In this document: positions 8,344 through 16,076 of the stretch, one piece after another
Layout: each line of letters begins with the position of its first letter
Numbering within the stretch: position 1 is the first letter of the stretch
NCBI RefSeq assembly: GCF_016887565.1
Contig: NZ_CP069396.1
Location: forward strand, 186,001-250,000
Origin: Archangium violaceum
GTDB taxonomy: Bacteria > Myxococcota > Myxococcia > Myxococcales > Myxococcaceae
Reading direction: 5' to 3'
Length of the DNA stretch: 64,000 bases
Notes under the pieces: model-generated
Told to the model about the DNA's origin: nothing
What the model saw: the letters and a program-made list of their open reading frames with translations, nothing else
Databases searched by the model: none
Made by a program: the position numbers and the translations under genes

Positions 8344-9972
8344 ATGTCCCGACAGACTCACCACGCTGATACCCGTAGTGCCTGGTTCTGGTGGCGAAGG
8401 CTCCTCACCACCGCGACCACCGCGGTGCTGACCGCTGCGCTCTCCGTCCTCGTGCCCAATGCCGCCCATGCCGCTGACGGCGGCTTCCATATCGCCAACG
8501 GCCGGCTCCTCGACGCGAACGGCAACGACTTCATCATCCGCGGTATCAGCCACCCGCACGCGTGGTACCCGCAGAGGACCAGTGCGTTCGCCGACATCAA
8601 GGTGGCGGGGGCCAACAGCGTCCGCGTCGTGCTGAGCGGTGGCCGGTGGCCGGTCAGCGACGTGGCGAACGTCATCTCGCTCTGCAAGCAGAACCGGCTC
8701 GTCTGCGTGCTCGAGAACCACGACACGACCGGGTATGGGGAGGTGGTTGGCGCCTCCAGCCTCGCTCAGGCCGTCGACTACTGGCTGAGCATCCGCAGTG
8801 CGCTCGTTGGCCAGGAGGCCTACGTCATCATCAACATCGGCAATGAGCCGTATGGCAACACCAACTACACGCCCTGGGTCGCGGAGACCATCGATGCAAT
8901 CCAGCGCCTGCGGAGTGCCGGGCTGACGCACACCTTGATGATTGACGGGCCGAACTGGGGGCAGGACTGGTCCAACACCATGCGGGACAACGCCCAGACG
9001 ATCTGGGAGGCCGACCCGCTGCGCAATTCCATCTTCAGCATCCACATGTACGGCGTCTACAACACCCCAGCGAAGGTCAAGGGCTACCTCGACTCGTTTA
9101 CCAGCCGTGGCCTGCCCATCCTCGTCGGCGAGTTCGGGTGGTACCACTCCGACGGAGATCCGGATGAGGTGACGCTCGCGGAGTACACCACGTCGCAGGG
9201 TCTCGGCTACATCGGCTGGTCGTGGAGCGGCAACGGAGGTGGCGTCGAATACCTCGACATGGTCACCAACTTCAACCCGGCCAGCCGCACGGACTGGGGT
9301 AACTGGCTCATCACGAGTGCCAATGGCCTCGAGGCCACCTCCGTCGAGGCCTCGGTGTTTGGGGGAGGTGGTGGTGATACGCAGCGCCCGACCGCGCCCG
9401 GCAACCTGGCGGCGGCGGGTACGACGTCGAGCAGCGTGTCGCTCGCGTGGAGCGCCTCGACGGACAACGTCGCGGTGACCGGCTACGATGTCTACCGCGG
9501 GTCCTCCCGAGTGGCGACGCTCCCCAGCAGCATGCTGTCGTACACGGACACGGGGCTCTCGGCGAACACGGCCTACAGCTACAAGGTGTATGCGCGTGAT
9601 GCCGCTGGGAACGTGAGCGATGCGTCCAACACCGTTTCCGCGACGACCCAGTCCTCCGGGGGAGAAACCGGTGGCTGCACGGCGACCTACCAGCTCGATA
9701 GCCAGTGGGGCACCGGCTTCGGCGCCACCGTGACGGTGAAGAACACCGGGAACACCGCGACCAAGGGCTGGACGATCAGCTGGACCTTCGGTGGCAACCA
9801 GCAGATCACCAACATGTGGAACGCCACGCCGACCCAATCCGGCGCGAGCGTGACGGCGCGGAACATGAACTACAACGGTGTCATCCAGCCAGGGAGCAGC
9901 ACGACCTTCGGATTCCAGGCGGCGTATTCCGGTTCCAACACCTCGCCAACCGTGACCTGCACTGTCAACTGA
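8344..9972 (+). CDS. Secreted GH5 beta-mannanase/cellulase with FN3 and CBM2
   Basis: A 542-residue extracellular glycoside hydrolase. The order is: long Sec signal peptide cleaved after AHA (about residue 43), GH5 barrel (about 45-335), Gly-rich linker, fibronectin type III (about 344-433), and C-terminal CBM2 (about 440-542, with flanking Cys and conserved Trp residues). The acid/base is Glu168 in NIGNEPY and the nucleophile Glu263 in VGEFGW. The barrel resembles subfamily GH5_8 beta-mannanases of actinomycetes, so the enzyme probably cuts mannan or cellulose outside the cell. GGAG lies upstream of the ATG. The actinobacterial-style domain set suggests acquisition by transfer, an inference. 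The tandem repeats upstream may control it. Confidence 0.9.
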   Translation: MSRQTHHADTRSAWFWWRRLLTTATTAVLTAALSVLVPNAAHAADGGFHIANGRLLDANGNDFIIRGISHPHAWYPQRTSAFADIKVAGANSVRVVLSGGRWPVSDVANVISLCKQNRLVCVLENHDTTGYGEVVGASSLAQAVDYWLSIRSALVGQEAYVIINIGNEPYGNTNYTPWVAETIDAIQRLRSAGLTHTLMIDGPNWGQDWSNTMRDNAQTIWEADPLRNSIFSIHMYGVYNTPAKVKGYLDSFTSRGLPILVGEFGWYHSDGDPDEVTLAEYTTSQGLGYIGWSWSGNGGGVEYLDMVTNFNPASRTDWGNWLITSANGLEATSVEASVFGGGGGDTQRPTAPGNLAAAGTTSSSVSLAWSASTDNVAVTGYDVYRGSSRVATLPSSMLSYTDTGLSANTAYSYKVYARDAAGNVSDASNTVSATTQSSGGETGGCTATYQLDSQWGTGFGATVTVKNTGNTATKGWTISWTFGGNQQITNMWNATPTQSGASVTARNMNYNGVIQPGSSTTFGFQAAYSGSNTSPTVTCTVN

Positions 9973-9984
9973 TGGAGCCCGTGG

Positions 9985-10013
9985 CTGGGAGGGTCGAGGT
10001 GGGGTCCCTCCCG
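9985..10013 (+). terminator. Hairpin after the GH5 gene
   Basis: GGGAGGG (9987-9993) pairs with CCCTCCC (10006-10012), extendable with mismatches, 13 bases after the stop codon. There is no T-run, so this is only a probable terminator or mRNA-stabilising hairpin. Confidence 0.4.
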
Positions 10014-10101
10014 GCCCGCGGGGAAGAGTGTCCGAAGCGAAATTGAATAAACGGGCCTGCCCTGCGTCGCGGACCGTCACATCCTCGCTTCCGTGCCACC
10101 C

Positions 10102-10761
10102 ATGCTCCTCACGATCCTCGGCATCACCCTCCTCGCCTCCACGCCCTCGGTTCCGCCCGTCTCGTGTGTGTACGTCAACGGGAAGACGGCCTGTGGCTAC
10201 TCCTGCCAGACCAGCGTCGACGACGCCCGCTGCGCCAGTACGCCCTATGGGACGTGCGCCATGTTCCAGGGCCAGGTGTACTGCTTCGATCCTCCGCCCT
10301 CGGCCATCCATCACCCTCCCGACGAGGGCCTGCGTCCCGAGTGCAAGGCCGTCGGCACCGAGGCGGCCTGTGGTTTCAACTGCCTGGTGGCGAAGGGGAA
10401 GGTGGCCTGTGCGCGGACGCCCTATGGCGTGTGCCGGGAGCACTTCGGCGAGCTGAAGTGCTGGGACCCGTCGGAGACCGCCATCCACGAGCTCGGCTCG
10501 GAGATTCCACGGCCCACGTGCCTCACGGCGTCGACGGTCATCGAGTGCGGCTATGACTGCAAGAACAACCGCACGGAGGTGAAGTGCGCGGCGACCCCTC
10601 GCGGCCGGTGCGAGAAGAACGACTTCCGGATCGACTGCTTCGATCCTCCGTCGCTCCTGCAGTGCGCGCACACCCAGCCGCCCGACCCCGCCGAGGTGCG
10701 CAAGCCGAAGTACCAGCGGCGGGAGGAGAAGCAGGCGGAGGCCGAACGGGCCGCGCACTGA
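10102..10761 (+). CDS. Secreted protein with three cysteine-rich repeats
   Basis: A 219-residue exported protein: a short signal (LLTILGITLLAST), then three copies of a roughly 38-residue unit, C-x(4-10)-ACGYxC...RCAxTPYGxC...VxCFDPP, separated by 20-residue spacers. The third copy is the most divergent. Each unit has six Cys, probably three disulfides. A charged Lys/Glu/Arg-rich tail ends the protein. The ATG at 10102 puts the hydrophobic segment at the very N-terminus; a GTG at 10093 is an alternative. It resembles short cysteine-repeat proteins of myxobacteria; function unknown. Confidence 0.72.
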   Translation: MLLTILGITLLASTPSVPPVSCVYVNGKTACGYSCQTSVDDARCASTPYGTCAMFQGQVYCFDPPPSAIHHPPDEGLRPECKAVGTEAACGFNCLVAKGKVACARTPYGVCREHFGELKCWDPSETAIHELGSEIPRPTCLTASTVIECGYDCKNNRTEVKCAATPRGRCEKNDFRIDCFDPPSLLQCAHTQPPDPAEVRKPKYQRREEKQAEAERAAH

Positions 10762-11078
10762 CGTGCGCCTCTCTCCTCTCCCACCGGGGATGCTGGGCCC
10801 GATGACGCCAGAACGGTGGGCTTCCCGCGCGCCAGAGCGCGAGCAGGGCCTGGGATAGCACCTGGCCGCGCGAGAGGGACTCCTCCCCTTCTGGGTTGCC
10901 CGGCGTCCACCGCGCGTGGGGAAAGCGGACGGGACCACTCGCCGCCGGATGGGGCTCGCGACGCGGTACTCCGGTGGCGGGCAGCTGCTCTAGCGCCGCT
11001 CGTGCCGCTCATCCAGCCCATCGAGAACCTGGCGGGCCTGCGCCTGGAGATGATGCGGCTCACAGCCGCACGAGCAGC
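10762..11078. other. 317-base gap with no supported gene
   Basis: Between two genes that converge here. A short + strand stretch near 10980-11060 reads as a plausible protein tail (VPLIQPIENLAGLRLEMM), but it has no start, no family match I can name, and GC-rich shadows read similarly. I see no promoter or repeat. Confidence 0.4.
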
Positions 11079-11897
11079 CTACCGTCCCAACTCCCTGTCC
11101 CAAGCGTACAACTGCCCGTTCACCGCGTATTTGCAGGCGCTGGAGAGCGACTCGAACTTCTTCGAGGAAAGCGTGCCGAGGCGCTCACGCAGGAACCCCG
11201 GGTCACGGAGCACGTCGCGGTTCTTCAAGTCGCGGTTCACCTCCACCACGGCGGGAATCACCCGGAGCACGGCCTCCAGACAATCCTCCCGGGTCGCGCG
11301 AGCCATGCGCTCCACCGTCAGCGCCAGGTGCTCGCGGACCGGGGGGGGGCCTCCGGGACACCAGGCCTCCAGCGTCTTGCGCCAGCGATCCTCCATGAGC
11401 CCTTCCAGCGTGTAGTTGTCATCGAACGACCAGAACGCGTAGCGGGGGCCCTGGAGCGCGTCCCAGAAGCGCAGCACCGAGGCGAGCCGGACCGCCATGC
11501 GCTCAGCGCTCCACGGGGGCAGCGGAGACACGGCATGATGGAGTGCCCCCCAGGGAGTGCTCAGGCAGAAGGACTCAAAGGCCTCCTCCGTGCGTTGGTG
11601 CGCCTCCTCCGGGACACATTCGTCCAAGTGGGTGAAGACCTCGGCGAACAGGTGCATCCGCCAGCAGGAGTGAGGCGCGCCGAATTCGGCCCCCGCGTGC
11701 ATCACCAGGACCTCACCGGGCTGCACCGGGAGCAGTTGCCGAGACTGGGGAAAGGCACCGGTCTCGAGGTACTTCCGGGCCCACCACTTGCCCTCGGCTC
11801 TCGCCTTGCGGAGGATGGCGGCGGTGGTGCCGTGGAGCCACGCTGGAAACTCGAGCACCGTGGACTGTTCCTGGGTCATGGCTTCTCGCCCCACCAT
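11079..11897 (-). CDS. Hypothetical protein, possible partner/immunity of the upstream PD-(D/E)XK protein
   Basis: A 272-residue soluble protein of unknown family, no signal peptide, rich in Trp, Glu and Arg. Conserved-looking blocks are FWDALQGPRYAFWSFDDNYTLEG and VNRDLKNRDVLRDPGFLRERLG. It lies directly downstream of the secreted nuclease-like gene on the same strand, a gap of 68 bases with this start. The ATG at 11897 has an AAGGAG twelve bases upstream. A TTG at 11975 would overlap the previous gene but leaves no room for a ribosome site. The gene order (exported PD-(D/E)XK protein, then cytoplasmic protein) is that of a toxin and its immunity protein; this role is only inferred. Confidence 0.6.
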   Translation of the reverse strand: MVGREAMTQEQSTVLEFPAWLHGTTAAILRKARAEGKWWARKYLETGAFPQSRQLLPVQPGEVLVMHAGAEFGAPHSCWRMHLFAEVFTHLDECVPEEAHQRTEEAFESFCLSTPWGALHHAVSPLPPWSAERMAVRLASVLRFWDALQGPRYAFWSFDDNYTLEGLMEDRWRKTLEAWCPGGPPPVREHLALTVERMARATREDCLEAVLRVIPAVVEVNRDLKNRDVLRDPGFLRERLGTLSSKKFESLSSACKYAVNGQLYAWDRELGR

Positions 11898-11965
11898 AGC
11901 GGTCAGATGCTCCTTGAGCGCCAAGCCCTTCGCCGCTCCGAGGGCAGCACATACCTTCCGCCCGT

Positions 11966-12709
11966 TCAATTGCAATCCCCAGGTAGGTAGACCTGGCCCT
12001 GGAATCCCTCGGGACGTTCGCCCTTGTCATAGGCAGTCTGGATGGCCTGCTCGGCCAGCTCACCGCGCTGTTCTACTTCTTCCCTGGGCAACGCCTCTTC
12101 TTTCTGGGCCGCCCGCTCCTTCCAGGATGCATTGGGTTTCTTGCGCCGGTAGCTCCAGCGGTACAGCGTCACTCCGGGCTCTGGCGTGCGCCAGGACAAC
12201 TGCCAGAGTGCTCCCCCGTTCTCGAATTCGAGGAAGAGGGACCCCTCGAAGTCGCTGCCCCCCTTGAGCTGCTTGTCAGGGTCGACGGCCTCATTGAGGG
12301 CCGTCAGATAGCGCCTCGCCTGTTCTCTGCCTTCCCCGCGCGACTCCTCATCGTCTGGCTTGATTTCGAACAACACGAGTGCGTGGGTATCAGTGATGTC
12401 CGGGCGCAAGAGCCTCACGAATTCCGAAAGACGCTTGGGGTTCCCCAAATTCCCCTCCTTCACAATTCTGGAGAGACTGGCGGGATCGAGGAAGACGCGG
12501 TTGGTGGGATGCCGCACGCTGTACTCCCTGCTAATGGCCACATGTGCGGCCTTGCCAAGGAAAGCGCCCCAGGACTCCCGGGAGTCTGGTTTTCGGCCTG
12601 GAAGCGTGAAGGAGGGCGGCTGCGCTTGAGCGCCGAGTGCCTCCACGAGCACCAGGAGAAAAACCGCCAGCCCCCAGGTGCTCCGCGTTCTGGTTCCATG
12701 CTCTCTCAT
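11966..12709 (-). CDS. Secreted protein with PD-(D/E)XK nuclease-like core
   Basis: A 247-residue protein. An N-terminal signal peptide (WGLAVFLLVLVEALGAQAQ) is followed by a domain matching restriction-endonuclease-fold toxins. The signature is LRPDITD...LVLFEIKP (Asp, then Glu-x-Lys 11-13 residues later) followed by GREQARRYLTALN. In polymorphic-toxin REase domains a YEIKP motif followed by a Q..RY helix is typical. The C-terminus is Glu/Lys rich. The ATG at 12709 is preferred to a GTG 18 bases earlier, although its ribosome site is weak. It probably acts outside the cytoplasm or after delivery to another cell; DNA as substrate is inferred from the fold motif only. Confidence 0.62.
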   Translation of the reverse strand: MREHGTRTRSTWGLAVFLLVLVEALGAQAQPPSFTLPGRKPDSRESWGAFLGKAAHVAISREYSVRHPTNRVFLDPASLSRIVKEGNLGNPKRLSEFVRLLRPDITDTHALVLFEIKPDDEESRGEGREQARRYLTALNEAVDPDKQLKGGSDFEGSLFLEFENGGALWQLSWRTPEPGVTLYRWSYRRKKPNASWKERAAQKEEALPREEVEQRGELAEQAIQTAYDKGERPEGFQGQVYLPGDCN

Positions 12710-12744
12710 GGCCAACGGGCTTCTCACGGTGCGAATACTACAAG

Positions 12745-12960
12745 GTCATTTCCTCCCCCAGTCCTTCCCAGCACGGCAACCACCAGCCCTTCCTTCACTC
12801 CGTGGGCGAGCACGTAGCGCAGTCGCCCCACCAACGCCGTGTCGTCCAACACCGGCTTCGCTGAGTAGCGCCGCTCCCAGAAGCCACCCCTCCAGTCCAC
12901 CAGCCTCCCCACCTTCTTCCTTTGGGCCAGCCCTCTCTCGCCTCGCGGGAGCTTCGCGCT
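12745..12960 (-). pseudogene. Fragment of a REP-associated (Y1/RAYT-like) transposase
   Basis: One frame reads KVGRLVDWRGGFWERRYSAK, then VLDDTALVGRLRYVLAHGVKEGLV. This is the characteristic late part of IS200-like/REP-associated tyrosine transposase proteins (FWxRRY...L.RL.YVL.HGVKEGLV). The HUH motif and catalytic Tyr regions are missing, and no sensible start exists, so it is a decayed piece. It separates the PD-(D/E)XK locus from the XRE regulator. Confidence 0.55.
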
Positions 12961-13000
12961 CCTCCCCCCAGGTGCCGCCTTTCGAGTAAAGTGTGGCTTC

Positions 13001-13849
13001 GTGACGGAGAGGCCACGTATTCCGCGGCGCGACGAGCTCGCGCGATTCCTCCGCAGCCGTCGTGCGCGCGTTCGTCCGGCGGATGTGGGTTTGCCGGACG
13101 GCAGCCGGCGGCGCACGCCGGGCCTGCGCCGCGAGGAGGTCGCCGTTCTCGCGGACGTCGGCGTGAGTTGGTACACGTGGCTCGAGCAGGGACGAGACAT
13201 CCACGTGTCGGAGCCGTTACTCGAGCGCCTCGCCCAGGCGCTCCGCCTGACGCCCACGGAGCGGGCGCACCTCTTCGAGCTGGCGCACGGCCGTCCGGCG
13301 GCCCGTCCCACGCGCGCTCCCGAGGCGGTCAGTGACACCCTCCAGCGGGTCATCGATGCCCATCCCTATCCGGCTTTGGTCTCGACGAGGCGGTGGGACG
13401 TGCTCGCATGGAACGCACCGGCGGCGATTGTCTATGGGGATTACGGACAGCTTCCCGTCGGGCGGCGCAATGGGCTGTGGTCGATGTTCACGCAGCCCGA
13501 GCGGCGTGCGCTCATGCCGGACTGGGAGAGCGCCGCGCGCAGGTCCGTGGCGGGCTTTCGCCTCGACGCCGCGCGCGCCGCCGACAGGGCGGAGTTCGAT
13601 GCGCTCGCGGCGGAGCTGGCGAGCGTCAGCCCGGAGTTCGCGCGCTTCTGGAGCGAGCACGATGTGATTGATCAGGTTCCCGAGGGACGCAAGGCGCTCG
13701 TCTTCCCGGAGGTGGGGGTGATCGAATTCGAGCACGTCACGCTCACGCACGCGGAGCCCGATGGCCGGGAGCTCCGCGTCTCGCTCTATTCGCCGCGGCC
13801 CGGAGAGAGCACGGCGCGCGCACGCAAGCTGTTCCGGCTCACGGGGTGA
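13001..13849 (+). CDS. XRE-type regulator with MmyB-like ligand domain
   Basis: A 282-residue regulator: N-terminal helix-turn-helix (RRDELARFLRSRRARVRPADVG...RRTPGLRREEVAVLADVGVSWYTWLEQGRDIHVSEPLLERLAQALRL), then a MmyB-like PAS-type ligand-binding domain (PALVSTRRWDVLAWNAPAAIVYGDYG, RRNGLWSMFTQPERRALMPDWE). This architecture is common in actinobacterial and myxobacterial repressors of adjacent SDR genes. The start codon is GTG. Its 3' end overlaps the convergent SDR gene by 11 bases, so the two transcripts are antisense at their ends. The convergent SDR is its likely target by analogy with other genomes. Confidence 0.88.
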   Translation: MTERPRIPRRDELARFLRSRRARVRPADVGLPDGSRRRTPGLRREEVAVLADVGVSWYTWLEQGRDIHVSEPLLERLAQALRLTPTERAHLFELAHGRPAARPTRAPEAVSDTLQRVIDAHPYPALVSTRRWDVLAWNAPAAIVYGDYGQLPVGRRNGLWSMFTQPERRALMPDWESAARRSVAGFRLDAARAADRAEFDALAAELASVSPEFARFWSEHDVIDQVPEGRKALVFPEVGVIEFEHVTLTHAEPDGRELRVSLYSPRPGESTARARKLFRLTG

Positions 13850-14789
13850 GCTTCACGCCGGTCCACTCCTCGCTCTTCGTCCAGAGGCGCTCGGCCAGCT
13901 CCGGATCCCTCGCCCACGGCTTCACCCCCCGTTGCTCGGGGGAATCAGCGGGCACCGGTTCGGCGAGGTCCACGTCCTCGCAATACACGCCGCCCATGCC
14001 GTCGAGCTGAGGGCTCGTCGCGCACCAGACGCTCGTGGCCGCGCCCTGTTCCAGGGTTTTGTAGAAGTCGCCTGGGTTCGCGGCCTGGATGGCGCGCAGC
14101 TCCTCGTTCGACAGCGAGCGCACCAGCTCCGTCAGGATGGCTCCGGGGTGCACGGAGAATGCGCGGATGCGATGCGGCTCTCCGCGCACGTCGAGCGCGA
14201 GCGCGAAGAGCGCATTCGCCGTCTTCGACTGGCCGTAGGCGGCCCACTTGTCGTAGGGGCGCCGCTCGAAGTGCGGATCCTCGAAGTCGATCGCGGCGCG
14301 GCGGTGGCCTCGCGACGACAGGGTGACCACGCGTGCACCGTTCGCCTTTCGCAGCGCGGGCCAGAGGCGTGCCGTGAGCTGGAAGTGGCCGAGGTGGTTG
14401 GTCGCGAGCTGGGACTCGAAGCCGCGGGCATCCCTCACGAGCGGAGTGGCCATGATGCCCGCGTTGTTCACGAGCATGTGGATGGGGCGGCCGGACTCGA
14501 GGAATCGCGCGGCGAAGGAATCGATCGAGGCTGGCTCGAACAAGTCGAGACGCTCGAGCTCCACGCGCTCCAGTCCCGCCAACGCCGTGCGCGCCTTGTC
14601 GGGCGTCCGGGCGGGAACGATGACCGTCGCACCCGCGGCCGAGAGCACGCGCGTGGTTTCGAGTCCAACGCCCGCGTACCCGCCGGTCACCACGGCGATG
14701 AGGCCATCGAGCCTGCGGCTGCCAATGACCTCACGCGCTGTCGTCCGCGCGCCAAAACCAGAATGAATGGGGGCTTGTTTCGTTGTCAT
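13839..14789 (-). CDS. SDR-family oxidoreductase (WWOX/retinol-dehydrogenase-like)
   Basis: A 316-residue classical SDR: dinucleotide motif TGGYAGVG, structural NNAG in LVNNAGIM, catalytic Ser in VVTLSS, and YGQSK (Tyr/Lys catalytic pair). The closest named groups are the retinol-dehydrogenase/WWOX-like and protochlorophyllide-reductase-like SDRs, which often reduce aldehydes or ketones with NADPH. The ATG at 14789 follows GTG and TTG codons in frame; it gives the common MTTKQ-type start. The gene is convergent with, and overlaps by 11 bases, the XRE/MmyB regulator. Confidence 0.87.
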   Translation of the reverse strand: MTTKQAPIHSGFGARTTAREVIGSRRLDGLIAVVTGGYAGVGLETTRVLSAAGATVIVPARTPDKARTALAGLERVELERLDLFEPASIDSFAARFLESGRPIHMLVNNAGIMATPLVRDARGFESQLATNHLGHFQLTARLWPALRKANGARVVTLSSRGHRRAAIDFEDPHFERRPYDKWAAYGQSKTANALFALALDVRGEPHRIRAFSVHPGAILTELVRSLSNEELRAIQAANPGDFYKTLEQGAATSVWCATSPQLDGMGGVYCEDVDLAEPVPADSPEQRGVKPWARDPELAERLWTKSEEWTGVKLTP

Positions 14790-14841
14790 GGCCAACACCT
14801 AACGTCGCGTGGCCCGGGCGAAAAGAGCGTGAATTCATCCT

Positions 14842-14940
14842 ATGTCCCGCACCACCAGGATGCGCGCGACGTTCATCGCGCTGCTGCGCCGCGTGGTGCA
14901 CAACCTCGACCCGGAGGCGGACACGCCGGGCGAGGGATGA
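14842..14940 (+). CDS. Possible small protein, 32 residues
   Basis: An ATG at 14842 opens a 32-codon frame (MSRTTRMRATFIALLRRVVH followed by NLDPEADTPGEG). It is divergent from the SDR and its stop is ten bases before the 3' end of the opposite-strand reductase gene. The basic amphipathic start and acidic tail are protein-like, but there is no clear ribosome site. It may equally be the tail of a lost gene. Confidence 0.22.
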   Translation: MSRTTRMRATFIALLRRVVHNLDPEADTPGEG

Positions 14941-14949
14941 AGCGTCGAG

Positions 14950-15642
14950 CTACGTCGCGAGGTACTTCTTCAAGGAGTCGTTGGCGGCGTTGCGGTACTC
15001 CGGGATGCGGTGGCGCTCGGCCTGGGCGAGAGCCTGCTTCAGGCGCGCCTCATCGAGGTCTTGGGTGTAGGCCGGGGTACCGGGCTGCTGGCGCCACGAG
15101 TCCGAGAGGCCGCCGGCATCGACGGGCTCGAACCCGAGTTCGTCCACGAGCCGGATCACCTTCGCCCGGGCTTCGGGCGGATCCCCCGCGACCGGCAGCG
15201 CAGTCCTCCCCGGTGTGCCCTTGGCCGTGCCCTTCTCCAGCAGGCTCTTGAAGTAGATGTTATTGAAGGCCTTGACGACGGGGCGGCCGAGCCGTGACGC
15301 GACCCACTCGCTCTCGACCATTCCGCCGTCGAGTTCCGCGAGTTGTCCGTCGCGGATGGGGTAGTAGTTGCCCGTGTCGATCACGACGACGTCCTTGGGC
15401 ACGTTCGCGAAGAGATCCCTGGGCAGGTCCAGGACGGCCTTCTGGGGGATCGTCAGGACGACGACCTCGCCGGCCCGCGCCGCCTCGGCGCGGGTGACGG
15501 CCTTCGCGCCCGTCTCCGCCGCGAGCTCTCCAAGCGTCTCGGGCCCGCGAGAGTTCGCGATGAAGACCTCGTGCCCGAGTCGGGTCCAGCGTCGAGCGAG
15601 GGTTCCACCAATCATTCCAGCGCCGATGATTCCGATCTTCAT
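14950..15642 (-). CDS. NADPH-dependent F420-reductase-like NAD(P)-binding protein
   Basis: A 230-residue protein of the F420H2:NADP oxidoreductase-like family: Rossmann motif GIIGAGMIGGTLARRWTRLGHEV at the N-terminus, NSRGPETLGELAAE, and the conserved VVKAFNNIYF and LPVAGDPPEARAKVIRLVDELGFEPVDAGGL stretches. These enzymes reduce a cofactor or small ketone with NADPH. Myxobacterial homologues are generic oxidoreductases, and F420 use cannot be claimed. The ATG at 15642 has a strong AGGAGG site; reading further upstream enters the hairpin-repeat region. Confidence 0.85.
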   Translation of the reverse strand: MKIGIIGAGMIGGTLARRWTRLGHEVFIANSRGPETLGELAAETGAKAVTRAEAARAGEVVVLTIPQKAVLDLPRDLFANVPKDVVVIDTGNYYPIRDGQLAELDGGMVESEWVASRLGRPVVKAFNNIYFKSLLEKGTAKGTPGRTALPVAGDPPEARAKVIRLVDELGFEPVDAGGLSDSWRQQPGTPAYTQDLDEARLKQALAQAERHRIPEYRNAANDSLKKYLAT

Positions 15643-15768
15643 GCCGCCATCCTCCTGGGAGTGATTCCCATGACTCCGTGCGCCGGTTTGATGCCCGACC
15701 CCCACGAGCGGTGCGCGGTGCGTGCCGGATTCTCGACCCGACCAACGGCTCCGGCTCCGGCGGCCCGG

Positions 15769-16074
15769 CTGTACGAGGTGTTTGACACCTCCACGGACAC
15801 CTCCACGGCGCCTGTACGAGGTGTTTGACACCTCCACGGCGGCCCGGCTGTACGAGGTGTTTGACACCTCCACGGCGGAAGGAACCCGCGACCAGGGCCG
15901 TCCGGGCTCCGTCGCCGCCAATCCGAATCGACCCGACCCCGCGGGCCCGCTGGCATTCGCCATGCGCGAGGTCGTGCTGTACGAGGTGTCTGACACCTTC
16001 TGGCCGGCTGGCATTCGCCATGCGCGAGGTCGTGCTGTACGAGGTGTTTGTACGAGGTGTCTGACACCTTCTGG
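15769..16074. repeat. Cluster of six hairpin repeats (TGTACGAGGTGT-NTG-ACACCT)
   Basis: The unit CTGTACGAGGTGTTTGACAC plus CTCC recurs at 15769-15796, 15812-15839 and 15849-15875. The variant with CTGACACCTTCTGG occurs at 15977-16003 and 16049-16074, and a truncated copy at 16035-16049. Each full unit contains a hairpin AGGTGT-NTG-ACACCT. A further direct repeat of about 40 bases (GGCATTCGCCATGCGCGAGG and following bases) occurs at about 15952 and 16011. Units are irregularly spaced, so this is not a CRISPR array. The repeats lie in and around a fragment of an AraC-type gene and abut a truncated LRR gene. Confidence 0.8.
15877..16036 (-). pseudogene. Fragment of an AraC-type regulator (cupin part), split by repeats
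   Basis: Bases 15877-15976 align almost end to end with 22623-22724 inside the intact AraC gene, on the same strand. The translated piece reads HGECQRARGVGSIRIGGDGA then RTALVAGSFR, against GKGECQRARGVGTIRLGGDG in the intact gene (residues about 106-137). Conservation at protein level points to a decayed paralogue. A shortened second copy of its start lies at 16006-16036, and hairpin repeats interrupt both sides. Confidence 0.65.
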
Positions 16075-16076
16075 GG

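Noticed and set aside
10980-11070. Short protein-like reading in the 10.8-11.1 kb gap
   Set aside because: No start, no family recognised, and similar readings occur in antisense shadows.
11898-11975. TTG start at 11975 for the partner of the PD-(D/E)XK protein
   Set aside because: It would overlap the upstream stop and leaves no space for a ribosome site; the ATG at 11897 is better.
15769-16074. Repeat cluster considered as a CRISPR array
   Set aside because: Units are hairpins of variable length with irregular spacing and repeated (not unique) intervening sequence, and no cas genes are present.
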